Below, piece by piece: positions 26,854 through 35,639 of a DNA stretch of 64,000 nucleotides. The notes beneath the pieces are model-generated. The model had not been told where the DNA came from. It was given only the letters and a program-made list of their open reading frames with translations, and did no database searches. The stretch spans positions 806,001-870,000 of the forward strand of contig CAWHGF010000004.1 of assembly GCA_963828825.1 (NCBI GenBank). Reading direction: 5' to 3'. This DNA comes from Bog-473 sp963828825 (lineage in GTDB: Bacteria > Actinomycetota > Acidimicrobiia > Acidimicrobiales > RAAP-2). The position numbers and the translations under genes are program-made. Each line of letters starts with the position of its first letter. Positions within the stretch are counted from its first letter, which is position 1.

Positions 26854-29529
26854 CTACTCCTTCTCGGCCAGGACGGCCTGCGCCGCGGCCAGGCGGGCGA
26901 CAGGGACCCGGAAAGGCGAGCAACTCACGTAGTCGAGCCCGGCATCGTAGAAGAGGCCGATGGACTGGGGGTCCCCGCCGTGCTCGCCGCACACCCCGAC
27001 CTTCAGGCCCGGCCGGGTGGCCCGACCCCGCTCCGTCCCCAGGCGCACCAGCTCCCCCACCCCGTCGAAGTCGACCACCTCGAAGGGGTTGCGCGGCAGC
27101 AGGCCGAGCTCCAGGTAGGCGTCCATCATGCGGCCCTCGACGTCGTCGCGGGAGAAGCCGAAGGTCATCTGAGTCAGATCGTTGGTCCCGAAGGAGAAGA
27201 AGTCGGCCACCTCGGCGATCTCGGCGGCCCTGAGGGCCGCCCGGGGCGTCTCGATCATCGTCCCGATGGTCACCTCGAGCTGCCCGCGCGTGGGGGTGCC
27301 GGACCTGGCCGCCCCCTTCGAGGGGCGCGGCGCCCGCTCCTTGTTGACCTCGGCCACGGCGTCCTCGACCCACCCGCGGGCCAGAGCCAGCTCGGCGCGG
27401 GTCACCGTCAGCGGGATCATGATCTCGACGATGGGGTGCCCGCCGTCGGCCACCCGCTGGCGGGCCGCCTCCATGAGCGCGCGCGCCTGCATGGCATAGA
27501 GGCCGGGCTTGATCACCCCGAGCCGCACGCCGCGCGTCCCGAGCATGGGATTGGACTCACGCCAGGACAGTGCGGCCTCGTAGAGACGACGCTCCTCGGC
27601 GTTCAACCCGACGGTGGCCTCCTTGTGGGCCAGCTCCTCGGTCGACGGCAGGAACTCGTGCAACGGTGGGTCCAGGAGGCGCACCGTCACCGGCAGCCCG
27701 TCCATGGCGGCCAGGATGGCGATGAAGTCCTCGCGCTGGACGATTCGCAGCTCCTCGAGCGCGTCAGCCTCCTCGGCCGGCGACTGGGCCAGGATCATCC
27801 GGCGCACCACGGGGAGGCGGTCCTCCCCCAGGAACATGTGCTCGGTGCGGCAAAGGCCGATGCCCTCCGCACCCAGGTTGCGTGCGTTGGCGGCATCGTC
27901 GCCGGTGTCGGCGTTGGCCCGGACAGCCAGGTGGCCCTTCCGGATGGCGTCGGCCCAGGACAGGACGGTGGTGAACGCGGCCGGCGGCTTGGCCGCCGTC
28001 AGCGGCACCTGCCCGGCCACGACCACACCGGCGCCCCCGTCGAGCGAGACCCAGTCCCCCTCGTAAAGCGTGACGCCGCTCGCCGTCACCTGGTGGTCGC
28101 CGAGGCGCAGCACTTCGGCGCCCACGACCGCCGGCTTGCCCCAGCCGCGGGCCACCACGGCGGCGTGGCTGACCAGCCCGCCGCGCGCGGTGAGGATCCC
28201 CTCGGATGCGAGCATGCCGTGCACGTCCTCGGGGGAGGTCTCGTTGCGCACCAGCACGACGGACTCGCCCCGCTCGGCCGCCTCGGCGGCGTCGTCGGCC
28301 GTGAAGTAGATGCGCCCCACGGCAGCACCGGGGCTGGCGCCAAGACCCTTGGCCCAGGTGCCGTGACCGGAGCTGGCGAATTGGGGGTGCAGGACCGAGT
28401 CGAGGTGGTCCTCCGTGATGCGCGACACCGCCTCGGCCTTGGAGATCCCGAGGTCGCTCGGGCGCACCATGTCCACCGCCATCTTCAGCGCGGCGGCACC
28501 GGTGCGCTTGCCCACGCGGGTCTGGAGCATCCAGAGCTTGCCCTGCTCGATGGTGAACTCGGTGTCGCACATGTCGGCGTAGTGCCCCTCGAGCCGGGTG
28601 AAGATCTTCAGCAGCTCGGCGTGCACCTTGGGGAACTTCTTCTTGAGGTCAGAGATGGGCTCGGTGTTGCGGATGCCGGCCACGACGTCCTCGCCCTGGG
28701 CGTTGACTAGGAAGTCCCCGTAGGCGCCCTTGGTGCCGGTGGCGGGGTCGCGGGTGAAGCCCACGCCCGTGCCCGAGTTGTCGTCACGATTGCCGAAGAC
28801 CATGGCCTGCACGTTCACGGCGGTGCCGAGGTCGTGGGCGATGCGCTCCCGGTCGCGGTAGGCGATGGCGCGGGGCCCGTCCCAGCTGCGGAACACGGCC
28901 TCGATGGCGCCGCGCAGCTGCTCCGTCGGCTCCTGGGGGAAGGGCTTGCCGCTGTGGCGCTCGACGATCTGCAGGTACGAGTCGACCAGATAGCGCAGCA
29001 ACTCGGTGGGGACCTTGGCGTCCGACGTCGTTCCGGCCAGCTCCTTGGCGGCGTCGAAGAGCGAGTCGAACTCCTCGCCGGGGAGCTCCAGGACGATGCG
29101 GGCGTACATCGCGATGAAGCGCCGGTAGGAGTCGAACGCGAAGCGCTCATCTCCTGTCTGCTTGGCCAGTCCCTCCACCGACTCGTCGTTGAGGCCGAGG
29201 TTGAGGACGGTGTCCATCATCCCGGGCATGGAGAACTTGGCGCCCGAACGCACCGACACCAGCAGCGGGTCGGCGCCGTCGCCGATGGCCTTGCCCATGG
29301 CCTGCTCGAGCCGGGCGCGGGCGCCCGCCACCTCGGCATCGAGTTCCTTGGGCCATCCCCCAGCCATGTAGGCGCGGCAGGCGTCGGTCGAGATCGTGAA
29401 GCCCGGTGGCACTGGGAGTTGGAGCACCGATGTCATCTCGGCCAGGTTGGCGCCCTTGCCACCCAGGAGGTCCTTGAGCTCCATCGGCGGGCGGGCGTGC
29501 GAATGGTCGAAATCGAAGACGAACGGCAT
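26854..29529 (-). CDS. ppdK: Pyruvate, phosphate dikinase
   Basis: Interconverts pyruvate + ATP + Pi with PEP + AMP + PPi, about 891 residues. N-terminal ATP-grasp (ELKDLLGGKGANLAEMTSV; GVGFTRDPATG), the central swivelling domain with the phospho-accepting His in RGGLVSHAAVVARGWGKPAV, and the C-terminal PEP/pyruvate TIM barrel (ANADTGDDAANARNLGAEGI; GTNDLTQMTFGFSRDD; VCGEHGGDP). ATG 29529 has AAGGAGG 5-6 nt upstream; the long open frame before it is spurious. It lies 56 nt upstream of dnaG on the same strand. Confidence 0.97.
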   Translation of the reverse strand: MPFVFDFDHSHARPPMELKDLLGGKGANLAEMTSVLQLPVPPGFTISTDACRAYMAGGWPKELDAEVAGARARLEQAMGKAIGDGADPLLVSVRSGAKFSMPGMMDTVLNLGLNDESVEGLAKQTGDERFAFDSYRRFIAMYARIVLELPGEEFDSLFDAAKELAGTTSDAKVPTELLRYLVDSYLQIVERHSGKPFPQEPTEQLRGAIEAVFRSWDGPRAIAYRDRERIAHDLGTAVNVQAMVFGNRDDNSGTGVGFTRDPATGTKGAYGDFLVNAQGEDVVAGIRNTEPISDLKKKFPKVHAELLKIFTRLEGHYADMCDTEFTIEQGKLWMLQTRVGKRTGAAALKMAVDMVRPSDLGISKAEAVSRITEDHLDSVLHPQFASSGHGTWAKGLGASPGAAVGRIYFTADDAAEAAERGESVVLVRNETSPEDVHGMLASEGILTARGGLVSHAAVVARGWGKPAVVGAEVLRLGDHQVTASGVTLYEGDWVSLDGGAGVVVAGQVPLTAAKPPAAFTTVLSWADAIRKGHLAVRANADTGDDAANARNLGAEGIGLCRTEHMFLGEDRLPVVRRMILAQSPAEEADALEELRIVQREDFIAILAAMDGLPVTVRLLDPPLHEFLPSTEELAHKEATVGLNAEERRLYEAALSWRESNPMLGTRGVRLGVIKPGLYAMQARALMEAARQRVADGGHPIVEIMIPLTVTRAELALARGWVEDAVAEVNKERAPRPSKGAARSGTPTRGQLEVTIGTMIETPRAALRAAEIAEVADFFSFGTNDLTQMTFGFSRDDVEGRMMDAYLELGLLPRNPFEVVDFDGVGELVRLGTERGRATRPGLKVGVCGEHGGDPQSIGLFYDAGLDYVSCSPFRVPVARLAAAQAVLAEKE

Positions 29530-29572
29530 CGGGCCTCCTTGCCCTGGACGGGCGGACCGCGTGGCGACGCGG

Positions 29573-29584
29573 CCACTCGAGTGG
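29573..29584. promoter_or_regulatory. Palindrome CCACTCGAGTGG upstream of ppdK
   Basis: Perfect 12-bp palindrome 44 nt before the ppdK start, nested in a larger imperfect repeat with GGCGAC/GTCGCC arms. Candidate operator or leader structure; the MarR gene ends 67 nt farther upstream. Confidence 0.35.
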
Positions 29585-29651
29585 TCGCCCTTCCCCACTT
29601 GGGACGGGCTAAGCCAGCCTAGTTTCCCCCCGGCGATACTCCGGAGCGGGT

Positions 29652-30164
29652 TCAGCGCCCAGGAGCGCCGCCCGGATCCTCCTTCGACGTCCGGCTGTCC
29701 GCGTTGACGACGCCGGTCACCTGGCGCTGGAAGACTTCCTTGGCCTGACGCATGAAGTCGCGTACGACGGCGAGCTCGTCGGCCTTGAAGCGCTGCGCCA
29801 CCTGACGCATCTCCTCGGCGACCGGCTGTTGCAGGCCCTGCAGGCGCTGCTGCGCCGCCGGGACGATCTCGACCCACACCCGCCGGCGGTCCTCGGTGTC
29901 GCGGCGGCGCGTCACCATGCCCGCCTCCTCCAGGCGGTCAAGGATGAACGTCACCGCCCCGGTGGTGAGCCCGCTCTCCACCGCGAGATGCCCCGCGGTC
30001 ATCGGCCCGAGGCGGCCAATAAGGTCGAGGCAACGCATGTCGGTCCGGCTCAGCTTCAGCTTCTTGGCCATGCCCTCGTCGAACTCGCTGGCCGCGCCGA
30101 GGTACCCCATGATCTCCGAGCGCAGCTGCTGGGCCAGCTCCGAGCGCGACCATTGTCTTGACAC
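29652..30164 (-). CDS. MarR-family transcriptional regulator
   Basis: 170 residues. Winged-helix core: SRTDMRCLDLIGRLGPMTAG, recognition helix ESGLTTGAVTFILDRLEEAG, wing MVTRRRDTEDRRRVWVEIVP with the conserved DxRR. Flanking helices give the dimer interface. It is divergent from a DrrAB-type exporter, 33 nt apart, so it very probably controls that transporter and itself; the AT-rich repeat between them is the likely operator. Confidence 0.9.
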   Translation of the reverse strand: MSRQWSRSELAQQLRSEIMGYLGAASEFDEGMAKKLKLSRTDMRCLDLIGRLGPMTAGHLAVESGLTTGAVTFILDRLEEAGMVTRRRDTEDRRRVWVEIVPAAQQRLQGLQQPVAEEMRQVAQRFKADELAVVRDFMRQAKEVFQRQVTGVVNADSRTSKEDPGGAPGR

Positions 30165-30170
30165 GTAAGT

Positions 30171-30187
30171 AACTTTATCACTAAGTT
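30171..30187. promoter_or_regulatory. Inverted repeat AACTT-N7-AAGTT in the MarR/ABC divergent gap
   Basis: AACTT at 30171-30175 and AAGTT at 30183-30187 within an AT-rich 32-nt gap between the MarR GTG (30164) and the transporter ATG (30197). The position and size fit a MarR site controlling both genes. Confidence 0.5.
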
Positions 30188-30196
30188 TCTTTGGTA

Positions 30197-31246
30197 ATGG
30201 CTAATTCTTCGCACCCTGCGCTGGCGGTGGAGGCGCATGACCTCGTCAAGGTCTTCCCCCGCGGCAACGTGCGCGCCCTCGACGGCGTCTCGCTCGAGGT
30301 GGAGGCCGGCACCGTCCTCGGGCTGCTCGGCCCGAATGGGGCGGGCAAGACCACCATCGTGCGCATCCTGTCCACCATCCTGGGCCCCGACTCGGGTCGC
30401 GCCTCGGTACTCGGCCACGACGTGGTCTCCCAGCCCGATGCGGTGCGTCGCATCGTCGGGCTGGCCGGCCAGTACGCCGCGGTGGACGAGAACCTGACGG
30501 GCCGGGAGAACATTCACATGGTGGCGCGCCTCTCCCACCTGAGCCGCAAGGTGTCGTCGCGCCGGGCCGACGAGCTGCTCGAAGAGTTCGGCCTGACCGG
30601 CGCCGGTGACCGCGTCCTGAAGACCTACTCGGGAGGCATGCGCCGGCGGCTGGATCTCGCTGCCGCACTGGTCGCGAACCCGCCGGTCCTCTTCCTCGAC
30701 GAGCCGACCACCGGATTGGACCCCCAGAGCCGCCAGGGCCTCTGGGCAGCCATCGAGGAGCTGGTCCGCGACGGCACGACCGTCCTGTTGACGACGCAGT
30801 ACCTCGAGGAAGCCGACAGGCTGGCCCGCGACATCGTGGTGATCGACCACGGGCGCGTCATCGCCGAGGGGACGCCGGCTCAGCTCAAGGCCGACCTGGG
30901 CACCTCCGTCGTCTCCGTGACCGTCGGCGATCGGGATTCGCTCGGCCGGGCGCTCCAGCTGCTCACGCCGCTCTCGGAGAAGCCGCCAATCGTCGAGGAC
31001 CTCGTGATCGAGCTGACGGTCACGGACGGGCCAAAAGCAGGGGCCGATGTGCTCCGCTCGCTCGACGCGGCACAGATCCCCATCGCCGGTCTGGCCCTGC
31101 GCGAGCCCAGTCTCGACGACGTCTTCCTTAGCCTGACCGGCCACAAGACCACGATCGAGGAGACGGAGGACTCGGCGGTGAAGCCGAAGCGGGGTTTTGG
31201 TCGGGCGCGCAAGGGCGACGTCGCCGACGGGAAGGATGCCGCATGA
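30197..31246 (+). CDS. DrrA-type ABC exporter ATP-binding protein
   Basis: ATPase of a daunorubicin-resistance-like exporter, 349 residues. Walker A GPNGAGKTTIVRIL, Q-loop LAGQYAAVDENLTGRENI, signature YSGGMRRRLDLA, Walker B LFLDEPTTGLDPQSR, switch His in LLTTQYLEEADRLA. The ~90-residue C-terminal extension matches the DrrA regulatory region (DUF4162). ATG 30197 is used over an in-frame TTG at 30191. The start of the permease overlaps its stop (ATGA), so the two are coupled. Confidence 0.93.
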   Translation: MANSSHPALAVEAHDLVKVFPRGNVRALDGVSLEVEAGTVLGLLGPNGAGKTTIVRILSTILGPDSGRASVLGHDVVSQPDAVRRIVGLAGQYAAVDENLTGRENIHMVARLSHLSRKVSSRRADELLEEFGLTGAGDRVLKTYSGGMRRRLDLAAALVANPPVLFLDEPTTGLDPQSRQGLWAAIEELVRDGTTVLLTTQYLEEADRLARDIVVIDHGRVIAEGTPAQLKADLGTSVVSVTVGDRDSLGRALQLLTPLSEKPPIVEDLVIELTVTDGPKAGADVLRSLDAAQIPIAGLALREPSLDDVFLSLTGHKTTIEETEDSAVKPKRGFGRARKGDVADGKDAA

Positions 31247-32067
31247 CCACGACCACCATCACCGCACCGGTTCGTCTCATTGAGCCCAGTCAGGGCCATC
31301 GCCTGTCGTGGGTCCTGGCGGACATCGTGACGATGACGAAGCGCAACCTCCTCGCGCTCATGCGGACGCCCGAGGCGCTCTTCTTCACCACGTTGCAGCC
31401 CATCATGTTCACGCTGCTCTTCACCTACGTCTTCGGTGGAGCCATCCACGTCCCCGGCGGCCACTACATCGAGTTCCTGATGCCGGGGATCTTCGTGCAG
31501 ACCGTCATCTTCGGGGCCATGAGCACGTCGGCGGGGCTCTCCGAGGACCTGCACAAAGGTCTGATCGAGCGCTTCCGCGCCCTGCCGATGAGCCGGTCCG
31601 CCGTGCTGGCCGGACGCACCACCTCCGACCTGGTCCGCAATGTGTTCGTGGTCGTGCTGATCACGATCGTCGGCTACGCCGTGGGCTTTCGGATCGGGAC
31701 CAACGTGGCGCTGTTCCTGTGCGGGGCACTCCTGGTGCTGCTCTTCGCCTACGCGTTGAGCTGGGGGTTCGCCATCATCGGCCTCTCCGCGCCCAACGCG
31801 GAGACGGCGCAGGTCATGGTCTTTCCCCTGATCTTCCCACTGCTCTTCGCCTCGTCGGCCTTCGTCCCGGTCGCCAGCATGCCCGGTTGGCTCCAGGCTT
31901 TCGCCAAGCATCAACCCGTGACCCAGGTGGTCGACGGCGCGCGGTCGCTCATGGTCGGTGGCGTGCTGCACGACTCGGGCGCGGTGGTGGCCGCCCTGTT
32001 GTGGTGCGCCGGTCTGCTGGTGGTCCTGGCCCCGATCGCGGTGCGCAAGTACCGCAAGGTCGCCTGA
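31243..32067 (+). CDS. DrrB-type ABC-2 permease
   Basis: 274 residues with six predicted membrane spans, e.g. LFFTTLQPIMFTLLFTYVFG, NVFVVVLITIVGYAVGF, VALFLCGALLVLLFAYAL and GAVVAALLWCAGLLVVLAPI; the ABC-2 motif FVPVASMPGWLQAFAKHQPV with T-x-V sits before the last span. It pairs with the preceding ATPase. DrrAB systems export hydrophobic drugs or lipids; MarR control nearby hints at a toxic small molecule. Substrate unknown. Confidence 0.92.
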   Translation: MTTTTITAPVRLIEPSQGHRLSWVLADIVTMTKRNLLALMRTPEALFFTTLQPIMFTLLFTYVFGGAIHVPGGHYIEFLMPGIFVQTVIFGAMSTSAGLSEDLHKGLIERFRALPMSRSAVLAGRTTSDLVRNVFVVVLITIVGYAVGFRIGTNVALFLCGALLVLLFAYALSWGFAIIGLSAPNAETAQVMVFPLIFPLLFASSAFVPVASMPGWLQAFAKHQPVTQVVDGARSLMVGGVLHDSGAVVAALLWCAGLLVVLAPIAVRKYRKVA

Positions 32068-32079
32068 GGGGCCGCTGCC

Positions 32080-33414
32080 CTACTCCTCGCCGGTGCGCCG
32101 GCGCAGCTCGGCGACGAGTTCGGCGATGGGAACCCGCACCTGCTCGGTGGTGTCGCGGTCGCGGATGGTGACGGCGTCGTCCTCGAGCGAGTCGAAGTCG
32201 ACCGTCACGCACCACGGCGTCCCCACCTCGTCCTGGCGTCGGTAGCGGCGCCCGATGCTCTGGGTGACGTCGTAGTCGCACATGAAGTGCGGCTGCAGGG
32301 TCGACAGCACCTGGCGGGCCAGGGGCTCGAGGGTGTCCTTCTTCGACAGCGGCAGCACGGCCACCTGGTAGGGCGCCAAGCGCCAGTGCAGCCGGAGCAC
32401 GGTGCGGGCCTCTCCCCCGACCTCGTCCTCGGTGTAGGCGGCGAGGAGGAAGGCCATCATGGTCCGGGTGGCGCCGGCCGCCGGCTCGATCACGTGCGGC
32501 GTGTAGCGCTCGTTGGTCTGCTGGTCGAAGTAGTCGAGCGACACGCCCGACGCCTTGGCGTGAGCCGTCAGGTCGAAATCACCCCGGTTGGCGATCCCCT
32601 CGAGCTCGTCCCAACCCCAGGGGAAGAGGAACTCCACGTCGGCCGTGCCGCGCGAGTAGTGCGACAGCTCACTCTGGTCGTGGTGGCGCAGGCGGAGCTT
32701 CTCGGGCGGGATGCCGAGGTCCAGGTACCAGGCCATGCGCTCGGACAGCCAGTAGTCGAACCACTTCTGGCTCTCGTCGGGCGGGACGAAGTACTCCATC
32801 TCCATCTGCTCGAACTCGCGGGTGCGGAAGACGAAGTTCTGCGGCGTGATCTCGTTGCGGAAGGACTTGCCGACCTGTGCGATGCCGAAGGGCGGCTTCT
32901 TGCGCGTGGTCCCGAGCACGTTGGCGAAGTTGGTGAACATGCCCTGTGCCGTCTCGGGCCGCAGATAGGCCACGTGCCCCTCGTCCTCCACCGGACCGGC
33001 GTGGGTCTTGAACATCAGGTTGAAGGCCCGGGCCTCGGTGAGGTCCGTGGAGCCGCAATTAGGGCAGACGCCCTCGATCTTGTCGGCCCGCCAGCGCTCG
33101 TGGCAGTTCCGGCAGTCGACCAGGGGGTCGGTGAAGGTGGCGAGGTGGCCCGAGGCCGCCCACACGGCCGGCGGGCCGAGGATGGCCGCATCGAGGCCGA
33201 CGACGTCGTCGCGCAGCTGGACCATGGCGCGCCACCAGGCGTCCTTGACGTTGCGCAGCATGTTGACCCCGAGCGGGCCGTAGTCATAGGTGGAGCGGAA
33301 GCCGCCGTAGATCTCGGCCGACGGGAAGATGAAGCCGCGGTGGCGGCACAGCCGCACCACCTTCTCCATCACGTCGTCGGTGCCGTCCTCGGGCGCCTCG
33401 GCGGTCTCTGTCAT
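32080..33414 (-). CDS. glyS: Glycine--tRNA ligase, single-chain type
   Basis: Class II synthetase (alpha2 type), 444 residues. Motif 2 region FRNEITPQNFVFRTREFEQM, motif 3 VIEPAAGATRTMMAFLLAAY, and an insertion zinc site CRNCHERWRADKIEG-VCPNC. GIDEFFWPWGWDELEG-like segment (FLFPWGWDELEGIANRGDFD) is family-specific. The C-terminal anticodon domain ends EELRRRTGEE-like. ATG 33414 overlaps the hemW stop by 4 nt, so it is the last gene of the uppS-recO-hemW-glyS run. Confidence 0.97.
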   Translation of the reverse strand: MTETAEAPEDGTDDVMEKVVRLCRHRGFIFPSAEIYGGFRSTYDYGPLGVNMLRNVKDAWWRAMVQLRDDVVGLDAAILGPPAVWAASGHLATFTDPLVDCRNCHERWRADKIEGVCPNCGSTDLTEARAFNLMFKTHAGPVEDEGHVAYLRPETAQGMFTNFANVLGTTRKKPPFGIAQVGKSFRNEITPQNFVFRTREFEQMEMEYFVPPDESQKWFDYWLSERMAWYLDLGIPPEKLRLRHHDQSELSHYSRGTADVEFLFPWGWDELEGIANRGDFDLTAHAKASGVSLDYFDQQTNERYTPHVIEPAAGATRTMMAFLLAAYTEDEVGGEARTVLRLHWRLAPYQVAVLPLSKKDTLEPLARQVLSTLQPHFMCDYDVTQSIGRRYRRQDEVGTPWCVTVDFDSLEDDAVTIRDRDTTEQVRVPIAELVAELRRRTGEE

Positions 33415-34499
33415 CGGTGCAGGATACCGGAGCGGATTCTGGCGCTGACCTCGTTGGCCAGCAGCCGACCCCGCACTGTCAGCACGGCCCGGCCGTCGAC
33501 GTCTTCGACGAGGCCCTCCAGCTCCTCGGGCCGCTCGAGGCCGTCCCACGGCACGCCGCGCGGGGTGCGCAGTGAGAGCGAGCGCGCCTCGAACTGCCGC
33601 TGGTCCGGCGTCAGCTCCTCCCGCCCCGCCTGGGGCGAGCGCCCGGCTTCGACGGCGTCGATGTAGCGGTCCGGTGTCCGCACGTTCCACCAGCGCGTGC
33701 CGTCGCGGTGCGAATGCGCGGCCGAGCCGATGCCCACGTAGTCGCCCTGCTCCCAGTAGAGGTGGTTGTGCCGGCACTCGTGGCCGGGCCGGGCCCAGTT
33801 GGAGATCTCCTCCCAGGTGTAGCCCGCCGCGGTGAGGACGGCTTCGGCGTGCTTGTAGCGCCGGGCCTCGACATCGTCGTCGGGGTGGCGGGCCGGGTCC
33901 GCGGCGAGCGGCGTGCCCGGCTCGACCGTGAGGCCGTAGGCGCTCAGGTGCGGCGGCGGGTGGTCGAGCGCGAGGACGTGGTCCAGCGTGGCGGCCCAGT
34001 CGCCGTCGCTCTCGGTGACGGCGCCGAAGATGAGATCGAGGTTCCAGGTGGTGAACCCGGCGGCGTGGACGGCGCCGGCGACGGTCTCGGCCGCGTGCGG
34101 CACGTGGCGCCGGCCGAGGCCGGCCAACACGTGGGCCTCGGTGGACTGCAGGCCGCAGGAGACGCGGGTGACGCCGGCGCGCCGGTACGTCCCGAGGTGC
34201 GCGTCGTCGGCGTCCTCGGGATTGCACTCGACGGTCACCTCGGCGCCGGGCGCGCGCGGGATGGCGTCGAGGATGTGCCACAGGGTCTCGGGGTGGAGGC
34301 GGGATGGGGTGCCCCCTCCGAAGAAGACCGAGGTGGCGGGGGCGAGGTGGCCCGCCCCGACGGCCTGGTGCAGCTCGCGCACGCAAGCCTCCGCATAGCG
34401 CTCCATGAGGTGGTCGCGGTCGGTGTAGGTGGCGAAGGCGCAGTAGTCGCAGCGCTCCCGGCAGAACGGGACGTGGACGTAGACGCCGAAGGCGGTCAA
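33411..34499 (-). CDS. hemW: Radical SAM haem chaperone HemW
   Basis: 362 residues from TTG 34499, which overlaps the recO stop. The 4Fe-4S radical-SAM motif is VPFCRERCDYCAF (CxxxCxxC), followed by FFGGGTPSRL and VECNPEDADD. The HemW-specific end 'YWEQGDYVGIGSAAHSH' and C-terminal winged helix (LRTPRGVPWDGLE) are present, which separates it from coproporphyrinogen oxidase HemN. It delivers haem to respiratory proteins, per work on the family. Confidence 0.92.
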   Translation of the reverse strand: MTAFGVYVHVPFCRERCDYCAFATYTDRDHLMERYAEACVRELHQAVGAGHLAPATSVFFGGGTPSRLHPETLWHILDAIPRAPGAEVTVECNPEDADDAHLGTYRRAGVTRVSCGLQSTEAHVLAGLGRRHVPHAAETVAGAVHAAGFTTWNLDLIFGAVTESDGDWAATLDHVLALDHPPPHLSAYGLTVEPGTPLAADPARHPDDDVEARRYKHAEAVLTAAGYTWEEISNWARPGHECRHNHLYWEQGDYVGIGSAAHSHRDGTRWWNVRTPDRYIDAVEAGRSPQAGREELTPDQRQFEARSLSLRTPRGVPWDGLERPEELEGLVEDVDGRAVLTVRGRLLANEVSARIRSGILHR

Positions 34500-35230
34500 A
34501 GGCCGGCGGTCGAGCGCACCGAGCGGATGCGCCGGTCGAGGTGCGCCTCCATCGCCTCGGTGGCCAGCTCGGCCACCTCGTCGGCGGCCGGAGGCGGCGG
34601 CCCCGACAGCACCGAGGCCAGGTCGCCGCCCAAGATGCGCCGCAGGAGGACCAGCGCGTCCGGGCTCATGTGGCGTCCGCTGCGATGGGCCCGGCACAGG
34701 GTGCCCCCCGCGATGAGGTCGAAGGCCACCAGCTCCACCACGCCGTCGGGCTCGCCGCACGAGGCACACGCATCGAGGACAGGGCCGGCGCCCTCGAGGA
34801 CGAGCGCCTTCAAGAAGAAGGACGGCGCGAGCAGCGTCGGGTCGGCCCGCTCGTCGGCCAGGGCGCCGAGGGCGCCCACCAGCATGGAGTAGAGGCGGGG
34901 GTCGGGATGGCGCTCCTGGGCCATCTGGTCGCTCACCTCCAGGAGCGCGATGCCCCGGGGCATGCGGTCGAGGTCCTCTCGGATGAGCCTGAAGGCATTC
35001 ACCACCTCCACCTGGTTCACGATGTCGAGGTCGCTCCTCCCCTGCCACAGGAGGAGGTCGACCTGGGTCAGCGGCTCCAGGCGGCCGCCGAACTTCGAGG
35101 TGGTCTTGCGCAGGCCCTTGGCGACGGCGCGCACCTTGCCGTGGCGCTCGGTGAGGAAGACGATGATCTTGTCGGCCTCACCGAGGCGGTAGGTGCGCAG
35201 AACGACGCCCTTGTCGCGGAAGAGGCTCAC
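34496..35230 (-). CDS. recO: DNA repair protein RecO
   Basis: Recombination mediator that loads RecA at gaps together with RecR. 244 residues: N-terminal OB fold (DKGVVLRTYRLGEADKIIVF; LTERHGKVRAVAKGLRKTTS), helical C-terminus with a partly kept zinc site (CASCGEPD, later LCRAHR). GTG 35230 overlaps the stop of the preceding membrane-protein gene (GTGA), and the stop overlaps the hemW start. Confidence 0.94.
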   Translation of the reverse strand: MSLFRDKGVVLRTYRLGEADKIIVFLTERHGKVRAVAKGLRKTTSKFGGRLEPLTQVDLLLWQGRSDLDIVNQVEVVNAFRLIREDLDRMPRGIALLEVSDQMAQERHPDPRLYSMLVGALGALADERADPTLLAPSFFLKALVLEGAGPVLDACASCGEPDGVVELVAFDLIAGGTLCRAHRSGRHMSPDALVLLRRILGGDLASVLSGPPPPAADEVAELATEAMEAHLDRRIRSVRSTAGL

Positions 35231-35571
35231 GCGGTGGTGCCACCGGCCTCGGCGTGGGCCTGTCGATGGGCGGGGTCGAGCGGGCAGTAGCGCTCGCCCC
35301 GGCGCTCGGCTTGGGCCACGGCCCGGCGGGCCTCGGCGGCCACGTCGGCCGCCCGGTTCTGGGCCTCCTGGGCGGGCCGGACCCGGGCCACGGCGGTCGC
35401 CCCGTGCGAGTGGCGGCCGTAGAGGGCGTTCCCGGCGCCCACCAGCGCCGCGATGGCGATAAACGCGACGATGGCCGCGCCGGCGCCGGACTGCCCGACC
35501 AGGATCACCACGACGGCGAAGATGGCGAGCAGGGCGATCCCGACCGCCACCGCGATCCGGCTGAAGGTCAT
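35227..35571 (-). CDS. Small membrane protein, conserved position but unknown role
   Basis: 114 residues from ATG 35571. Two hydrophobic spans (VAVGIALLAIFAVVVILVG and AAIVAFIAIAALVGAGNALY) with a short link, then a soluble C-terminal half rich in Ala/Arg/Glu (AADVAAEARRAVAQAERRGE) that should be helical, ending with RYCPLDPAHR. Translationally coupled to recO. I do not recognise a family. The frame upstream of ATG 35571 is not protein-like. Confidence 0.7.
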   Translation of the reverse strand: MTFSRIAVAVGIALLAIFAVVVILVGQSGAGAAIVAFIAIAALVGAGNALYGRHSHGATAVARVRPAQEAQNRAADVAAEARRAVAQAERRGERYCPLDPAHRQAHAEAGGTTA

Positions 35572-35639
35572 AGCGGAACCATTCTCGCAGCTCCCCGCGG
35601 CCGGGCGGGTCGCCGGCCGCCCGGCCGCCGGCGACGGGA

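Noticed and set aside
26980..28710. 576-residue plus-strand frame opposite ppdK
   Set aside because: High GC makes antisense frames open; its translation is repetitive (GVGVG, HRQ) without motifs, and ppdK is unambiguous.
33708..35290. Plus-strand frames opposite hemW and recO
   Set aside because: Same antisense effect; no motifs, and they cross the borders of coupled minus-strand genes.
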